Assembly (NCBI GenBank): GCA_903861055.1
Contig: CAIOSU010000467.1
Location: 1-5,579 of the forward strand
Length of the DNA stretch: 5,579 nt
Reading direction: 5' to 3'
Source of the DNA: an uncultured bacterium
GTDB lineage: Bacteria > Bacteroidota > Bacteroidia > Chitinophagales > CAIOSU01
The position numbers were made by a program, and so were the translations under genes. Shown piece after piece: positions 1-5,568 of this stretch. Numbering within the stretch: position 1 is the first letter of the stretch; each line of letters starts with the position of its first letter. Under the pieces are notes generated by a model. That model was not told the DNA's origin, did not search any database, and saw nothing but the letters and a program-made list of their open reading frames with translations.

Positions 1-2101
1 AAACTTTGCGGGCATCGCCACCAAACTCAATAACCAAGTCGTTTTGGTAATGATTGATTACCATAGTCATTAATCCAACTTTGTAGCTCAAATCCAGCTC
101 ACGCAATTGGCTCAAATCGAGATTAGGGATATAAAAACTACCATCGACGGCGGTTTCGGTACTAATCCCTAACGATTTGGCACTGGTAATTTTGACCCCT
201 TTCAAAGGCTTGCGAGTTACCACATCAATTACCTTACCCCTCAAAACGGCGGTTTCCGGCGCTATAGCAACCGGTGGGCGTTGGTTGTAGTAAACCTCTT
301 TCCAAGTAAAGCGTCTCCAGCCTTTGGTCATCAGCAGCAAGTCTATTTGTTGGTCGACATTTTTGTTGGCCGGGTCAAACAGGTAGCCGGCATGATGCGC
401 GGCAGCTCCTAAATCAGGCTCTAACAGCAAAGCAGAGAGGATGTTGGTGTTTTGGGTATGTGCTAGCAAGTCATCTACCGCAGTAAGCGATAAAGTAGTT
501 TTAACTGGTCGACCTTTGTCATCGGTTACGGTTATTTGTGCCGTTACCTTTTCGCGTGGCAGGTAGTTGGTCTTGTCTGTTTTAATGGTTACGTTCAGTT
601 TCTTGTTTTTGTTTACAAACACCAAACGTTCGGCATGGCCCACGCCATCGGTATCAAACAAACTCAATTGCAATACGCCAGCTGGTAGGTTGTTTGTTGG
701 TATTCGTATGAGGTTATCGCCTGGCTCTAAGTCGTGCTCAGCACCATAGTGCATGTTTCCGCGCATTTGGGCGGCCAGCACTACCGTTTCTGGTCTAGTG
801 GAACGTACGTTAATATTTAACCAATTGCCCTCTTGGCCCAATACTTCTAGCACATAGCCGCTTGGGTAAGCATCGGGCAGCGGCAATTTTATGTTGATGC
901 CGCTGGCAGAAGCAAAGTACTGTTTGCCGGTTTCTGGAGTAATGGTAAACACACCTTGACCATCGTTATTAACAGTAAAAGTAGTCACAGTAGCGCCATT
1001 ATTATCCACTATACTGCCTTTGCGCAAGCCTATGGTTGCTGGAACCTGAAAGGCCACGCGGCTTTGCAAACCAATCACCAAATCGCCGCCTTCTGGGTAA
1101 AACGCTATGCTTGGCAATAAAGCGGGTAGGGTAGCCGCATCGCTTATGCGCAATACCTGTCCAGGCTGCTGCACCACAATCGGTGTTTCGAAAATCTTGC
1201 TGCCCGGTATTTGATATTGCCAAGCAGTGTAAGCGCGGAAAAGGTATGTGCCGCTGGCAATATCTTTTGGTATGGTAAGGTTGCCCGTTGCACGTCCATC
1301 AGTGGCTACCCACTCCTCAAGTGCTACTGGCTGGCCACTGGCATTTAATAGCTCCGTTTTGATAATGCTGCTAATGTCCGAAGGCTTCATATCGGCGTCA
1401 TTGAGCAAATACACCGAAAACCAAAGGTCTTGACCCGGGAAATAATCGGTGCGGTCAGTTTGGGCATATAATCGTTCTGCTGGGAACTGGTCGGTAAAAA
1501 AGTCAAGCTTACGTTTCAGTTCTTTTATTAAGGTTTTGGTCGACTTTTTAGTTTTAGAGGCCACATTTGTGTTGGCTAAATCAGGCACGGTATCGCCATT
1601 AGGCTCTTGCCTTACCACAGGGGTGGGCATGGTTACATTGTCGGTCGGTTGGGTGTTCGATAAGAGAGCGTTGCTCATTGCCGTATCGCTTTCAGGGGCA
1701 GGTTTTTGATAGTCTTTGCCATTATCATACGGCACATTGGCGTATTCATATCCCTCATTGCTCCAAGCATCGCCGTTGGCAGCTATCGGCGCTTCGGTTT
1801 CAGGCCAAAGTATAATGGTAGTAGCCACTATACCCAACAAAAGCATCGCCAATGCCGAGCCTTTCCACAACAGCCCTTTGCCTCCCTTATTGCCAATACC
1901 CAAATGTTGATTAAGCCCAGCTATCAGTGCTTTTTCCTTTTCTTTGCTTGGCACATACTCGGGTTCACTGCTAAACACGGACTCCGCCTCCGACTCTAAC
2001 CAATCGTCGGCTGAGCGGCCACCCGCTGCTTCATCCAGCATAAACTGTTTCAGCAAGTCATTCAGGGCATCGTTGTTATATGATCCTTTCGGGTTTTTCA
2101 T
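1..2101 (-). CDS. Putative anti-sigma-like transmembrane protein with MG2 (alpha-2-macroglobulin-like) and carboxypeptidase-regulatory-like domains, 3' partial
   Basis: Reading the minus strand from ATG at 2101-2099 gives an open frame of 700 codons with no stop before the window edge, so the C-terminus is missing. Residues 1-75 are hydrophilic and end in a basic stretch (NKGGKG, WKG). Residues 77-99 form one hydrophobic helix followed by acidic residues, which predicts N-inside, C-outside topology. Residues 100-182 are a P/D/N/T-rich linker; 183-200 are basic and amphipathic. From about 209 the sequence shows the MG2 hallmark of Bacteroidota (LYAQTDRTDYFPGQDLWF), then FYPEGGDL near 334-341 and LLMTKGWRRFTW near 589-600, both recurrent in this family. 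Residues 617-697 resemble a carboxypeptidase-regulatory-like beta domain (LRGKVIDV, PLKGVKI, DGSFYIPNL). No thioester motif (GCGEQ type) is visible. The sigma gene ends one base upstream, so a role as its anti-sigma/sensor is inferred from position and topology; the N-terminus has no motif I can name. Ordinary family members, as I recall, start with a signal peptide instead. Confidence 0.8.
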   Translation of the reverse strand, partial: MKNPKGSYNNDALNDLLKQFMLDEAAGGRSADDWLESEAESVFSSEPEYVPSKEKEKALIAGLNQHLGIGNKGGKGLLWKGSALAMLLLGIVATTIILWPETEAPIAANGDAWSNEGYEYANVPYDNGKDYQKPAPESDTAMSNALLSNTQPTDNVTMPTPVVRQEPNGDTVPDLANTNVASKTKKSTKTLIKELKRKLDFFTDQFPAERLYAQTDRTDYFPGQDLWFSVYLLNDADMKPSDISSIIKTELLNASGQPVALEEWVATDGRATGNLTIPKDIASGTYLFRAYTAWQYQIPGSKIFETPIVVQQPGQVLRISDAATLPALLPSIAFYPEGGDLVIGLQSRVAFQVPATIGLRKGSIVDNNGATVTTFTVNNDGQGVFTITPETGKQYFASASGINIKLPLPDAYPSGYVLEVLGQEGNWLNINVRSTRPETVVLAAQMRGNMHYGAEHDLEPGDNLIRIPTNNLPAGVLQLSLFDTDGVGHAERLVFVNKNKKLNVTIKTDKTNYLPREKVTAQITVTDDKGRPVKTTLSLTAVDDLLAHTQNTNILSALLLEPDLGAAAHHAGYLFDPANKNVDQQIDLLLMTKGWRRFTWKEVYYNQRPPVAIAPETAVLRGKVIDVVTRKPLKGVKITSAKSLGISTETAVDGSFYIPNLDLSQLRELDLSYKVGLMTMVINHYQNDLVIEFGGDARKV

Positions 2102-2102
2102 T

Positions 2103-2735
2103 TCAGTTTTTAGTTACGTATTGCAGTTTATCGCCCAGCTTTTTCATTAGCCGTTCTTTAAGCCGTTGGTAATACACTTTCAATTGGGTTTCAGGCTTAC
2201 CAACATGCCTGCTTATTTCTTCGTAAGATATATTTTGGCTGCGCATTAGCAACAGCATGCGCTGCCAGTCTTCCAGTTTTTCCAATTCTTCCTTAAGTAG
2301 GCTCATACCTTGACTTTCGGGTTCTACCTCGCCATCGCGCTCCGCTTCCTTCATGCTCTCGCCGGCCAACTTGCTTTTTACTTCGCGGCCAATGCCACCT
2401 GGGGTTTCGTAGTCGTCATATTCGCTTTCGTTAAAACTTATCTGCTCAAAGTTTTCTTTCTGCTTTTTGCCGTCGCGGTAATGGTTACGCAGGTAGTTGA
2501 TGAATATTTTGAACACAAACGAGCCAAATTTCTGCTCCGTTTCAAAACTATACCTGTTTACGGTATCCGCTACTTTATACAAGGTTTGGTATACCAAATC
2601 CCACGATTCGTCCTCATCTAAGTTCCATTTACTGATGCCATAACTGTACAGCTTGCTACCATAGCGGTTGTAGAGCAGCTCTACCGCGTTGGTTGCTTTA
2701 TCCTGCAACAGTTTATATGTTTCGGCATTAGCCAA
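2103..2735 (-). CDS. ECF-type RNA polymerase sigma factor
   Basis: This 210-residue protein would redirect RNA polymerase to a specific promoter set. Residues 16-92 fit sigma region 2, with a helix beginning AVELLYNRYG and the core-binding/-10 recognition part around DEDESWDLVYQTLYKV and the aromatic/basic YLRNHYRDGKK. Residues 146-200 fit sigma region 4, with the helix-turn-helix around ISYEEISRHVGKPETQLKVYYQRLKERL. The linker (about 93-142) is long and rich in D, E and S. There is no ATG start: the frame opens after an in-frame TGA at about 2762-2760, and the first initiator-like codon is TTG at 2735-2733. A second in-frame TTG lies at codon 10, still ahead of region 2. The stop TGA (2105-2103) is one base from the ATG of the downstream membrane protein, which suggests translational coupling. 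The family call is firm; the regulon is unknown. Autoregulation is possible but not shown. Confidence 0.88.
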   Translation of the reverse strand: MANAETYKLLQDKATNAVELLYNRYGSKLYSYGISKWNLDEDESWDLVYQTLYKVADTVNRYSFETEQKFGSFVFKIFINYLRNHYRDGKKQKENFEQISFNESEYDDYETPGGIGREVKSKLAGESMKEAERDGEVEPESQGMSLLKEELEKLEDWQRMLLLMRSQNISYEEISRHVGKPETQLKVYYQRLKERLMKKLGDKLQYVTKN

Positions 2736-2770
2736 GGGCCGGTTGTTTTTGGGAGATGATCAATTACTAT

Positions 2771-2778
2771 CTAAGATA
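2771..2778 (-). promoter_or_regulatory. Weak -7-like box upstream of the sigma gene
   Basis: On the minus strand this reads TATCTTAG, one mismatch from the Bacteroidota -7 consensus TAnnTTTG. It lies 35 bases upstream of the TTG start and would give a leader of about 30 nt. I see no convincing -33 TTG at the right spacing, so it is only a candidate. Confidence 0.2.
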
Positions 2779-2806
2779 AAACGAAATGGTAACAGGTGGT
2801 GGTACT

Positions 2807-2845
2807 AATTTGGAAATGTGCCAATTTGAAAATTTGGAAATGGAG
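2807..2845. repeat. AATTTGRAA short direct repeats in the divergent intergenic region
   Basis: Three imperfect units begin with AATTTG: at 2807 (AATTTGGAAATG), 2823 (AATTTGAA) and 2831 (AATTTGGAAATG). The first and third share 12 identical bases 24 bp apart. AATTTGAAAATG-like intergenic repeats are, from memory, frequent in Bacteroidota genomes. The array lies between the divergent sigma and M23 genes and would fall in the sigma leader if transcription started upstream of it. No function is visible. Confidence 0.7.
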
Positions 2846-2869
2846 TTTCAAGAGACGGTTTTAGCTAAC

Positions 2870-2895
2870 TACGTTGTATATTTACTATCAACGTA
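2870..2895 (+). promoter_or_regulatory. Perfect 7-bp inverted repeat framing a -7-like box upstream of the M23 gene
   Basis: The arms TACGTTG (2870-2876) and CAACGTA (2889-2895) are exact reverse complements separated by 12 bases. The spacer begins TATATTTA (2877-2884), one mismatch from the -7 consensus TAnnTTTG. The M23 start codon is 28 bases beyond the right arm. The layout resembles an operator placed over a promoter core, but no -33 element is evident and the dyad could equally form an RNA hairpin. The rest of 2736-2923 holds only the AATTTG repeats and the weak sigma-side candidate. Confidence 0.4.
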
Positions 2896-2923
2896 AACCA
2901 CCTAAATACTCAGCCACACCCCC

Positions 2924-3442
2924 ATGAAACGCATTAAAAGGGCCTTTAAATATAGTTTGTTGTTGGCGCTTTTGGTTACCATAATAGGTTTCCTCTTGCC
3001 ACAAAATATACACAACCCAGTTGTTGGCGCCAAGCCCGGCGATTGGAACGTGAAGTCTTTTTGGTACTACCCTTGGGGGCGCAGCGTGGTGCACAAGGGC
3101 GTGGATATTTTTGCTAAAAAAGGAACACCCGTAAAGGCCGCAGTGTATGGCATGGTGGTAGCTAAGGGCCAGAATAAAATAGCTGGCAATTATGTAGTGG
3201 TAATGGGCCCGAAATGGCGATTCCATTATTACGCACACCTCAATTCCATCAATGTGCGTCAGTTTGAAGCAGTGACTGGCGATGATGTAATTGGCACCGT
3301 TGGCGATACCGGCAATGCCAAAGGCAAGCAGCCACACCTGCATTACACTATCTACACCCTTTTTCCTTACCCTTGGAACTACAGCAGCGGTCCGCATGGT
3401 GGGCGTAAAATGTTCTTCATCGACCCTACGCCGTATTTGTGA
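2924..3442 (+). CDS. M23 family zinc metallopeptidase (LytM/peptidoglycan endopeptidase type), membrane-anchored
   Basis: This 172-residue protein is expected to cleave peptide cross-links or bridges in peptidoglycan on the outer side of the inner membrane. Residues 1-8 are basic and 9-26 are a hydrophobic helix, with no lipobox cysteine, so it is an uncleaved anchor or a signal peptide. The M23 core fills the rest: zinc ligands H57 and D61 in HKGVDIF, catalytic H105 in YYAHL, and the HLH motif at 138-140 (H138 catalytic, H140 zinc ligand). A GTVGDTGNAKGKQPHLHY stretch is the classic pre-HxH segment. There is no LysM, SH3b or coiled-coil region; the enzyme is nearly the bare catalytic domain. 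The aromatic segments FWYYPWGR (46-53) and TLFPYPWNY (145-153) and the end FIDPTPYL match a compact M23 subgroup that I also recall from Proteobacteria. No Shine-Dalgarno is seen. It is divergent from the sigma gene, so co-regulation is possible. Substrate specificity is unknown. Confidence 0.9.
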   Translation: MKRIKRAFKYSLLLALLVTIIGFLLPQNIHNPVVGAKPGDWNVKSFWYYPWGRSVVHKGVDIFAKKGTPVKAAVYGMVVAKGQNKIAGNYVVVMGPKWRFHYYAHLNSINVRQFEAVTGDDVIGTVGDTGNAKGKQPHLHYTIYTLFPYPWNYSSGPHGGRKMFFIDPTPYL

Positions 3443-3473
3443 AATGCTAGTTAAGCAACCAATTTTACAAAAG

Positions 3474-3504
3474 TCTTGTGTCTTGTGTCTTACATCTTGT
3501 GTCT
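3474..3504. repeat. Heptanucleotide tandem repeat (TCTTGTG)n
   Basis: Four consecutive 7-base units read TCTTGTG, TCTTGTG, TCTTACA, TCTTGTG, followed by a partial TCT. Only the third unit departs from the consensus. It lies between the M23 gene and pdhB, ending eight bases before the pdhB -7 box. Similar TCTTGTG-type intergenic repeats are, from memory, scattered in Bacteroidota genomes. Confidence 0.85.
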
Positions 3505-3511
3505 AATCCCG

Positions 3512-3519
3512 TATATTTG
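3512..3519 (+). promoter_or_regulatory. pdhB: -7 promoter box for pdhB
   Basis: TATATTTG matches the Bacteroidota primary-sigma -7 consensus TAnnTTTG exactly. It lies 24 bases before the ATG, which would give a short leader of about 20 nt, and no Shine-Dalgarno is present, as is usual in the phylum. No clean TTTG lies 19-21 bases upstream; the nearest triplet at 19-base spacing is TTA inside the variant repeat unit (3490-3492), so the -33 region is supplied by the repeat array. Confidence 0.55.
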
Positions 3520-3521
3520 TC

Positions 3522-3537
3522 ACGGAATAAAATCCGT
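3522..3537 (+). other. Small inverted repeat in the pdhB leader
   Basis: ACGGA (3522-3526) and TCCGT (3533-3537) are exact complements around a 6-base A-rich loop, six bases before the pdhB ATG. With the -7 box at 3512-3519 the transcript would begin at about the left arm, so this may be a 5'-end stem-loop or an operator half-site pair. A five-bp stem can occur by chance. Confidence 0.3.
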
Positions 3538-3543
3538 TTTGCT

Positions 3544-4524
3544 ATGAGAGAAATCAGGCTTAGGGAAGCCATCCGTGAAGCGATGGAAGAAGAAATGCGC
3601 CGCGACCAGGACGTTTTTTTGATGGGCGAAGAGGTGGCAGAGTATGATGGTGCCTACAAAGTAAGCCAAGGTATGTTGGCTGAGTTTGGCGCTAAACGCA
3701 TAATTGATACCCCTATTGCCGAGCTCGGTTTTGCCGGCATAGCAGTGGGTGCCGCCATGAACGGTGTCCGCCCAATCGTAGAATTTATGACTTGGAACTT
3801 TGCTGTATTGGCGTTCGACCAAATTGTAAACTCTGCGGCCAAAATGCTCTCCATGAGTGCTGGCGAGTTTGGTTGCCCTATCGTGTTCCGTGGCCCATCG
3901 GGCGCAGCGGGACAGTTGGGAGCGCAGCACAGCCAAAGCTTTGAAAGCTGGATGGCCAATACCCCAGGGTTGAAAGTAATCTCAATAAGCAACCCTTACG
4001 ATGCTAAAGGCTTGTTGAAAGCAGCTATAAGGGATAACGACCCGGTTTGTTTCTTCGAGTCGGAGGTGCTGTACTCTGATATGGGCGAAGTGCCTGAAGG
4101 AGAATACGTGCTACCTATTGGTAAAGCCCGTGTTGACCGTATAGGTAAAGACGTTACTATTGTGTCTTTTAACAAAATGATGAAAGTGGCGCAGGCCGCT
4201 GCCGATGAGTTGGCGAAAGACGGCATAGAAGCCGAGATTATCGATTTGCGTACCATTCGCCCGTTGGATATTGATACCATTGTAGAATCGGTAAAGAAAA
4301 CCAACCGCTTGGTTATTTTGGAAGAGGCTTGGCCGTTTGCTAACGTATCGACCGAAATTAGCTACCGCGTGCAGAAATATGCGTTCGATTATTTGGATGC
4401 ACCTGTTATTGCCATCAACACTGCCGACACGCCGCTACACTATGCCCCAACCCTTATCGAAGCTTGGATGCCCAACCCTAAAAGGGTGATACAGGCTGTA
4501 AAGGATGTGATGTACGTGAAGTAG
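3544..4524 (+). CDS. pdhB: Pyruvate dehydrogenase E1 component, beta subunit
   Basis: With the alpha subunit this protein forms the thiamine diphosphate-dependent E1 that decarboxylates pyruvate and acetylates the lipoyl domain of E2, feeding acetyl-CoA into central metabolism. The 326-residue product is full length for the family and collinear with mitochondrial E1 beta. Recognisable blocks are FLMGEEVAEYDGAYKVSQG (25-43), RIIDTPIAELGFAG with E60 at the position of the TPP-activating glutamate (human mature Glu59), VFRGPSGAAGQLGAQHSQ with conserved H129, and the C-terminal transketolase domain with IDLRTIRPLD and LEEAWPFANVSTEI. The ATG at 3544 is chosen because MREIRLREAIREAM matches the usual start; the frame stays open upstream to a GTG at 3478, but that extension would translate the repeat and the promoter. 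No alpha subunit or E2 gene is adjacent, so partners must lie elsewhere; separation of pdhB from pdhA is, as I recall, common in Bacteroidota. Related 2-oxoacid or acetoin E1 beta subunits are the alternative, less likely given the close match. Confidence 0.93.
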   Translation: MREIRLREAIREAMEEEMRRDQDVFLMGEEVAEYDGAYKVSQGMLAEFGAKRIIDTPIAELGFAGIAVGAAMNGVRPIVEFMTWNFAVLAFDQIVNSAAKMLSMSAGEFGCPIVFRGPSGAAGQLGAQHSQSFESWMANTPGLKVISISNPYDAKGLLKAAIRDNDPVCFFESEVLYSDMGEVPEGEYVLPIGKARVDRIGKDVTIVSFNKMMKVAQAAADELAKDGIEAEIIDLRTIRPLDIDTIVESVKKTNRLVILEEAWPFANVSTEISYRVQKYAFDYLDAPVIAINTADTPLHYAPTLIEAWMPNPKRVIQAVKDVMYVK

Positions 4525-4542
4525 TCTGTTATTTCAACTTTG

Positions 4543-4562
4543 GGTAGCCTTTTGGGGCTATC
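4543..4562. terminator. Hairpin between convergent pdhB and nucleotidyltransferase genes
   Basis: GGTAGCC (4543-4549) pairs with GGCTATC (4556-4562) with one G-T wobble around a six-base loop (TTTTGG). It lies 18 bases after the pdhB stop and its right arm covers the stop codon of the minus-strand gene. Neither side has a clean T-run, so it is a weak, possibly bidirectional terminator rather than a textbook one. Confidence 0.45.
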
Positions 4563-5568
4563 AATTATCCCCGCTTAAGTCAATTTCGGTATTGTCGCCA
4601 ATGTTTAAACTTTGGCTCAAACCTTTTATGTAAGCATCGCTGCCTATTACGGAGCGTTTCAGTATTACATGGTTCAAACGGGCAAAGTCGCCAATAATCG
4701 AGTTGTTTAAGATTGAGTATTTTATCTCTGCATCTTCGCCAATAGTTACATTGGGGCCAATGATGGAGTTAGTAATGCGCGCCCCTTTGGCTATGCTTAC
4801 CGGCTGAATGATGATGGTATTGTCGAACTTGGGTAAGTTTTGAGCCGCAAAATTGTGTTTTTTCAGCAAGGTAGCATTGGTCTCGAGCAGTATTTCTACT
4901 TTTCCGCAATCGTACCATTGGTCAACCTTAAAACTATTGAACCTGATACCCTTGTCAATCATTATTTGTATGGCTTCGGCAAGGTGTATTTCTATATTGT
5001 CATCGGTTCGGTTGGCTACGAGCGTGTCTAATGCTTGAAAAAGTTCTTTGGCTTCTTTAATCATATACACCCCTACCAGCGCAAGGTTCGATTTTGGGAA
5101 CTTTGGCTTTTCAAGCACCTTGATTATTTGGTTAGGTTCGTTACCAATTTCGGCCACGCCAAAGTTCCAAGGGTCTTCTACTTTTTTTACACCCAGCGAC
5201 GAAAATTTGGCATCAACCACTGCTTTTAAATCAACCTCAATAATTGTGTCGCCCAGCACAATCAGCACTTCTTTATCCTTGCCTATGTGTTGCTTGGCTG
5301 TCCAAATGGCGTGGCCGAGACCTTCGCGTTTTTCTTGTATGGTGTAGTGAGCCTTTAGTTTCGGATATTTATCCTCAACATAGCTGCGTATCTTATCCCC
5401 AAGGTAGCCCAATACAAATACAAACTCAGTTACACCAACGTCTAGCAACTGATCGATGATAAAGCCTAAAATAGGTTTACCCGCTACAGGTATCAAGGCT
5501 TTTGGTTGTGTGTAAGTGTGGGGTCGCAAGCGGGTTCCTGGGCCTGCTACAGGGATAATAGCTTTCAT
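4561..5568 (-). CDS. Sugar-1-phosphate nucleotidyltransferase with C-terminal left-handed beta-helix (glucose-1-phosphate thymidylyltransferase-like)
   Basis: This 335-residue cytoplasmic enzyme would join a sugar 1-phosphate to an NTP, releasing pyrophosphate and giving an NDP-sugar for cell-surface glycans. The N-terminal Rossmann-like domain (1 to about 235) carries the signature PVAGPGTRLRPHTYTQPKAL (6-25; GPGTR loop and the PK lysine K23), GLGHA (83-87), the metal-binding GD at 106-107, EKP at 153-155 and VDQWYDCG at 215-222. Residues 252-316 show hexapeptide-type spacing (NSIIGPNVTIGEDAEIKYSI and following), a left-handed beta-helix as in the long RmlA-like/GlmU-like forms; no acetyltransferase residues are evident, so it is probably for oligomerisation or regulation. 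The ATG at 5568 begins MKAIIPVAG, the expected N-terminus. It converges on pdhB with a 36-base gap. The upstream promoter is outside the window. The nucleotide and sugar cannot be fixed from sequence: dTTP/glucose-1-P, UTP and GDP-mannose-type activities are all seen in relatives, so I give no gene symbol. Confidence 0.88.
   Translation of the reverse strand: MKAIIPVAGPGTRLRPHTYTQPKALIPVAGKPILGFIIDQLLDVGVTEFVFVLGYLGDKIRSYVEDKYPKLKAHYTIQEKREGLGHAIWTAKQHIGKDKEVLIVLGDTIIEVDLKAVVDAKFSSLGVKKVEDPWNFGVAEIGNEPNQIIKVLEKPKFPKSNLALVGVYMIKEAKELFQALDTLVANRTDDNIEIHLAEAIQIMIDKGIRFNSFKVDQWYDCGKVEILLETNATLLKKHNFAAQNLPKFDNTIIIQPVSIAKGARITNSIIGPNVTIGEDAEIKYSILNNSIIGDFARLNHVILKRSVIGSDAYIKGLSQSLNIGDNTEIDLSGDN

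Noticed and set aside
1..2101. Classical protease-trapping alpha-2-macroglobulin
   Set aside because: No thioester motif or bait-region/complement-like arrangement is visible in the 700 residues present; only MG2-type and carboxypeptidase-regulatory-like parts are seen.
567..2150. Several short plus-strand open frames (60-97 codons) and a minus-strand one at 1002-1223
   Set aside because: They lie within the continuous 700-codon minus-strand frame of the MG2 protein, have no recognisable domains, and their products look like shadow translations.
2310..2621. Plus-strand frame of 103 codons with hydrophobic character
   Set aside because: It is antisense to the sigma factor; its apparent membrane-like composition comes from the complement of acidic and lysine codons.
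2807..2845. CRISPR-like array from the AATTTG repeats
   Set aside because: The units are too short and too close together, with no spacers of regular size and no cas genes.
2888..3397. Minus-strand frame of 169 codons opposite the M23 gene
   Set aside because: The plus strand encodes an M23 domain with all catalytic residues; the antisense product is compositionally odd and shows no motif.
3478..3543. N-terminal extension of the pyruvate dehydrogenase subunit from a GTG at 3478
   Set aside because: The extra 22 residues would translate the TCTTGTG repeat and the -7 box, and the family's N-terminus starts with the ATG at 3544.
4561..5568. Assignment as rmlA or glmU
   Set aside because: The fold and motifs support a sugar nucleotidyltransferase with a beta-helix, but substrate-specific residues cannot be judged and no dTDP-rhamnose or amino-sugar genes are nearby.
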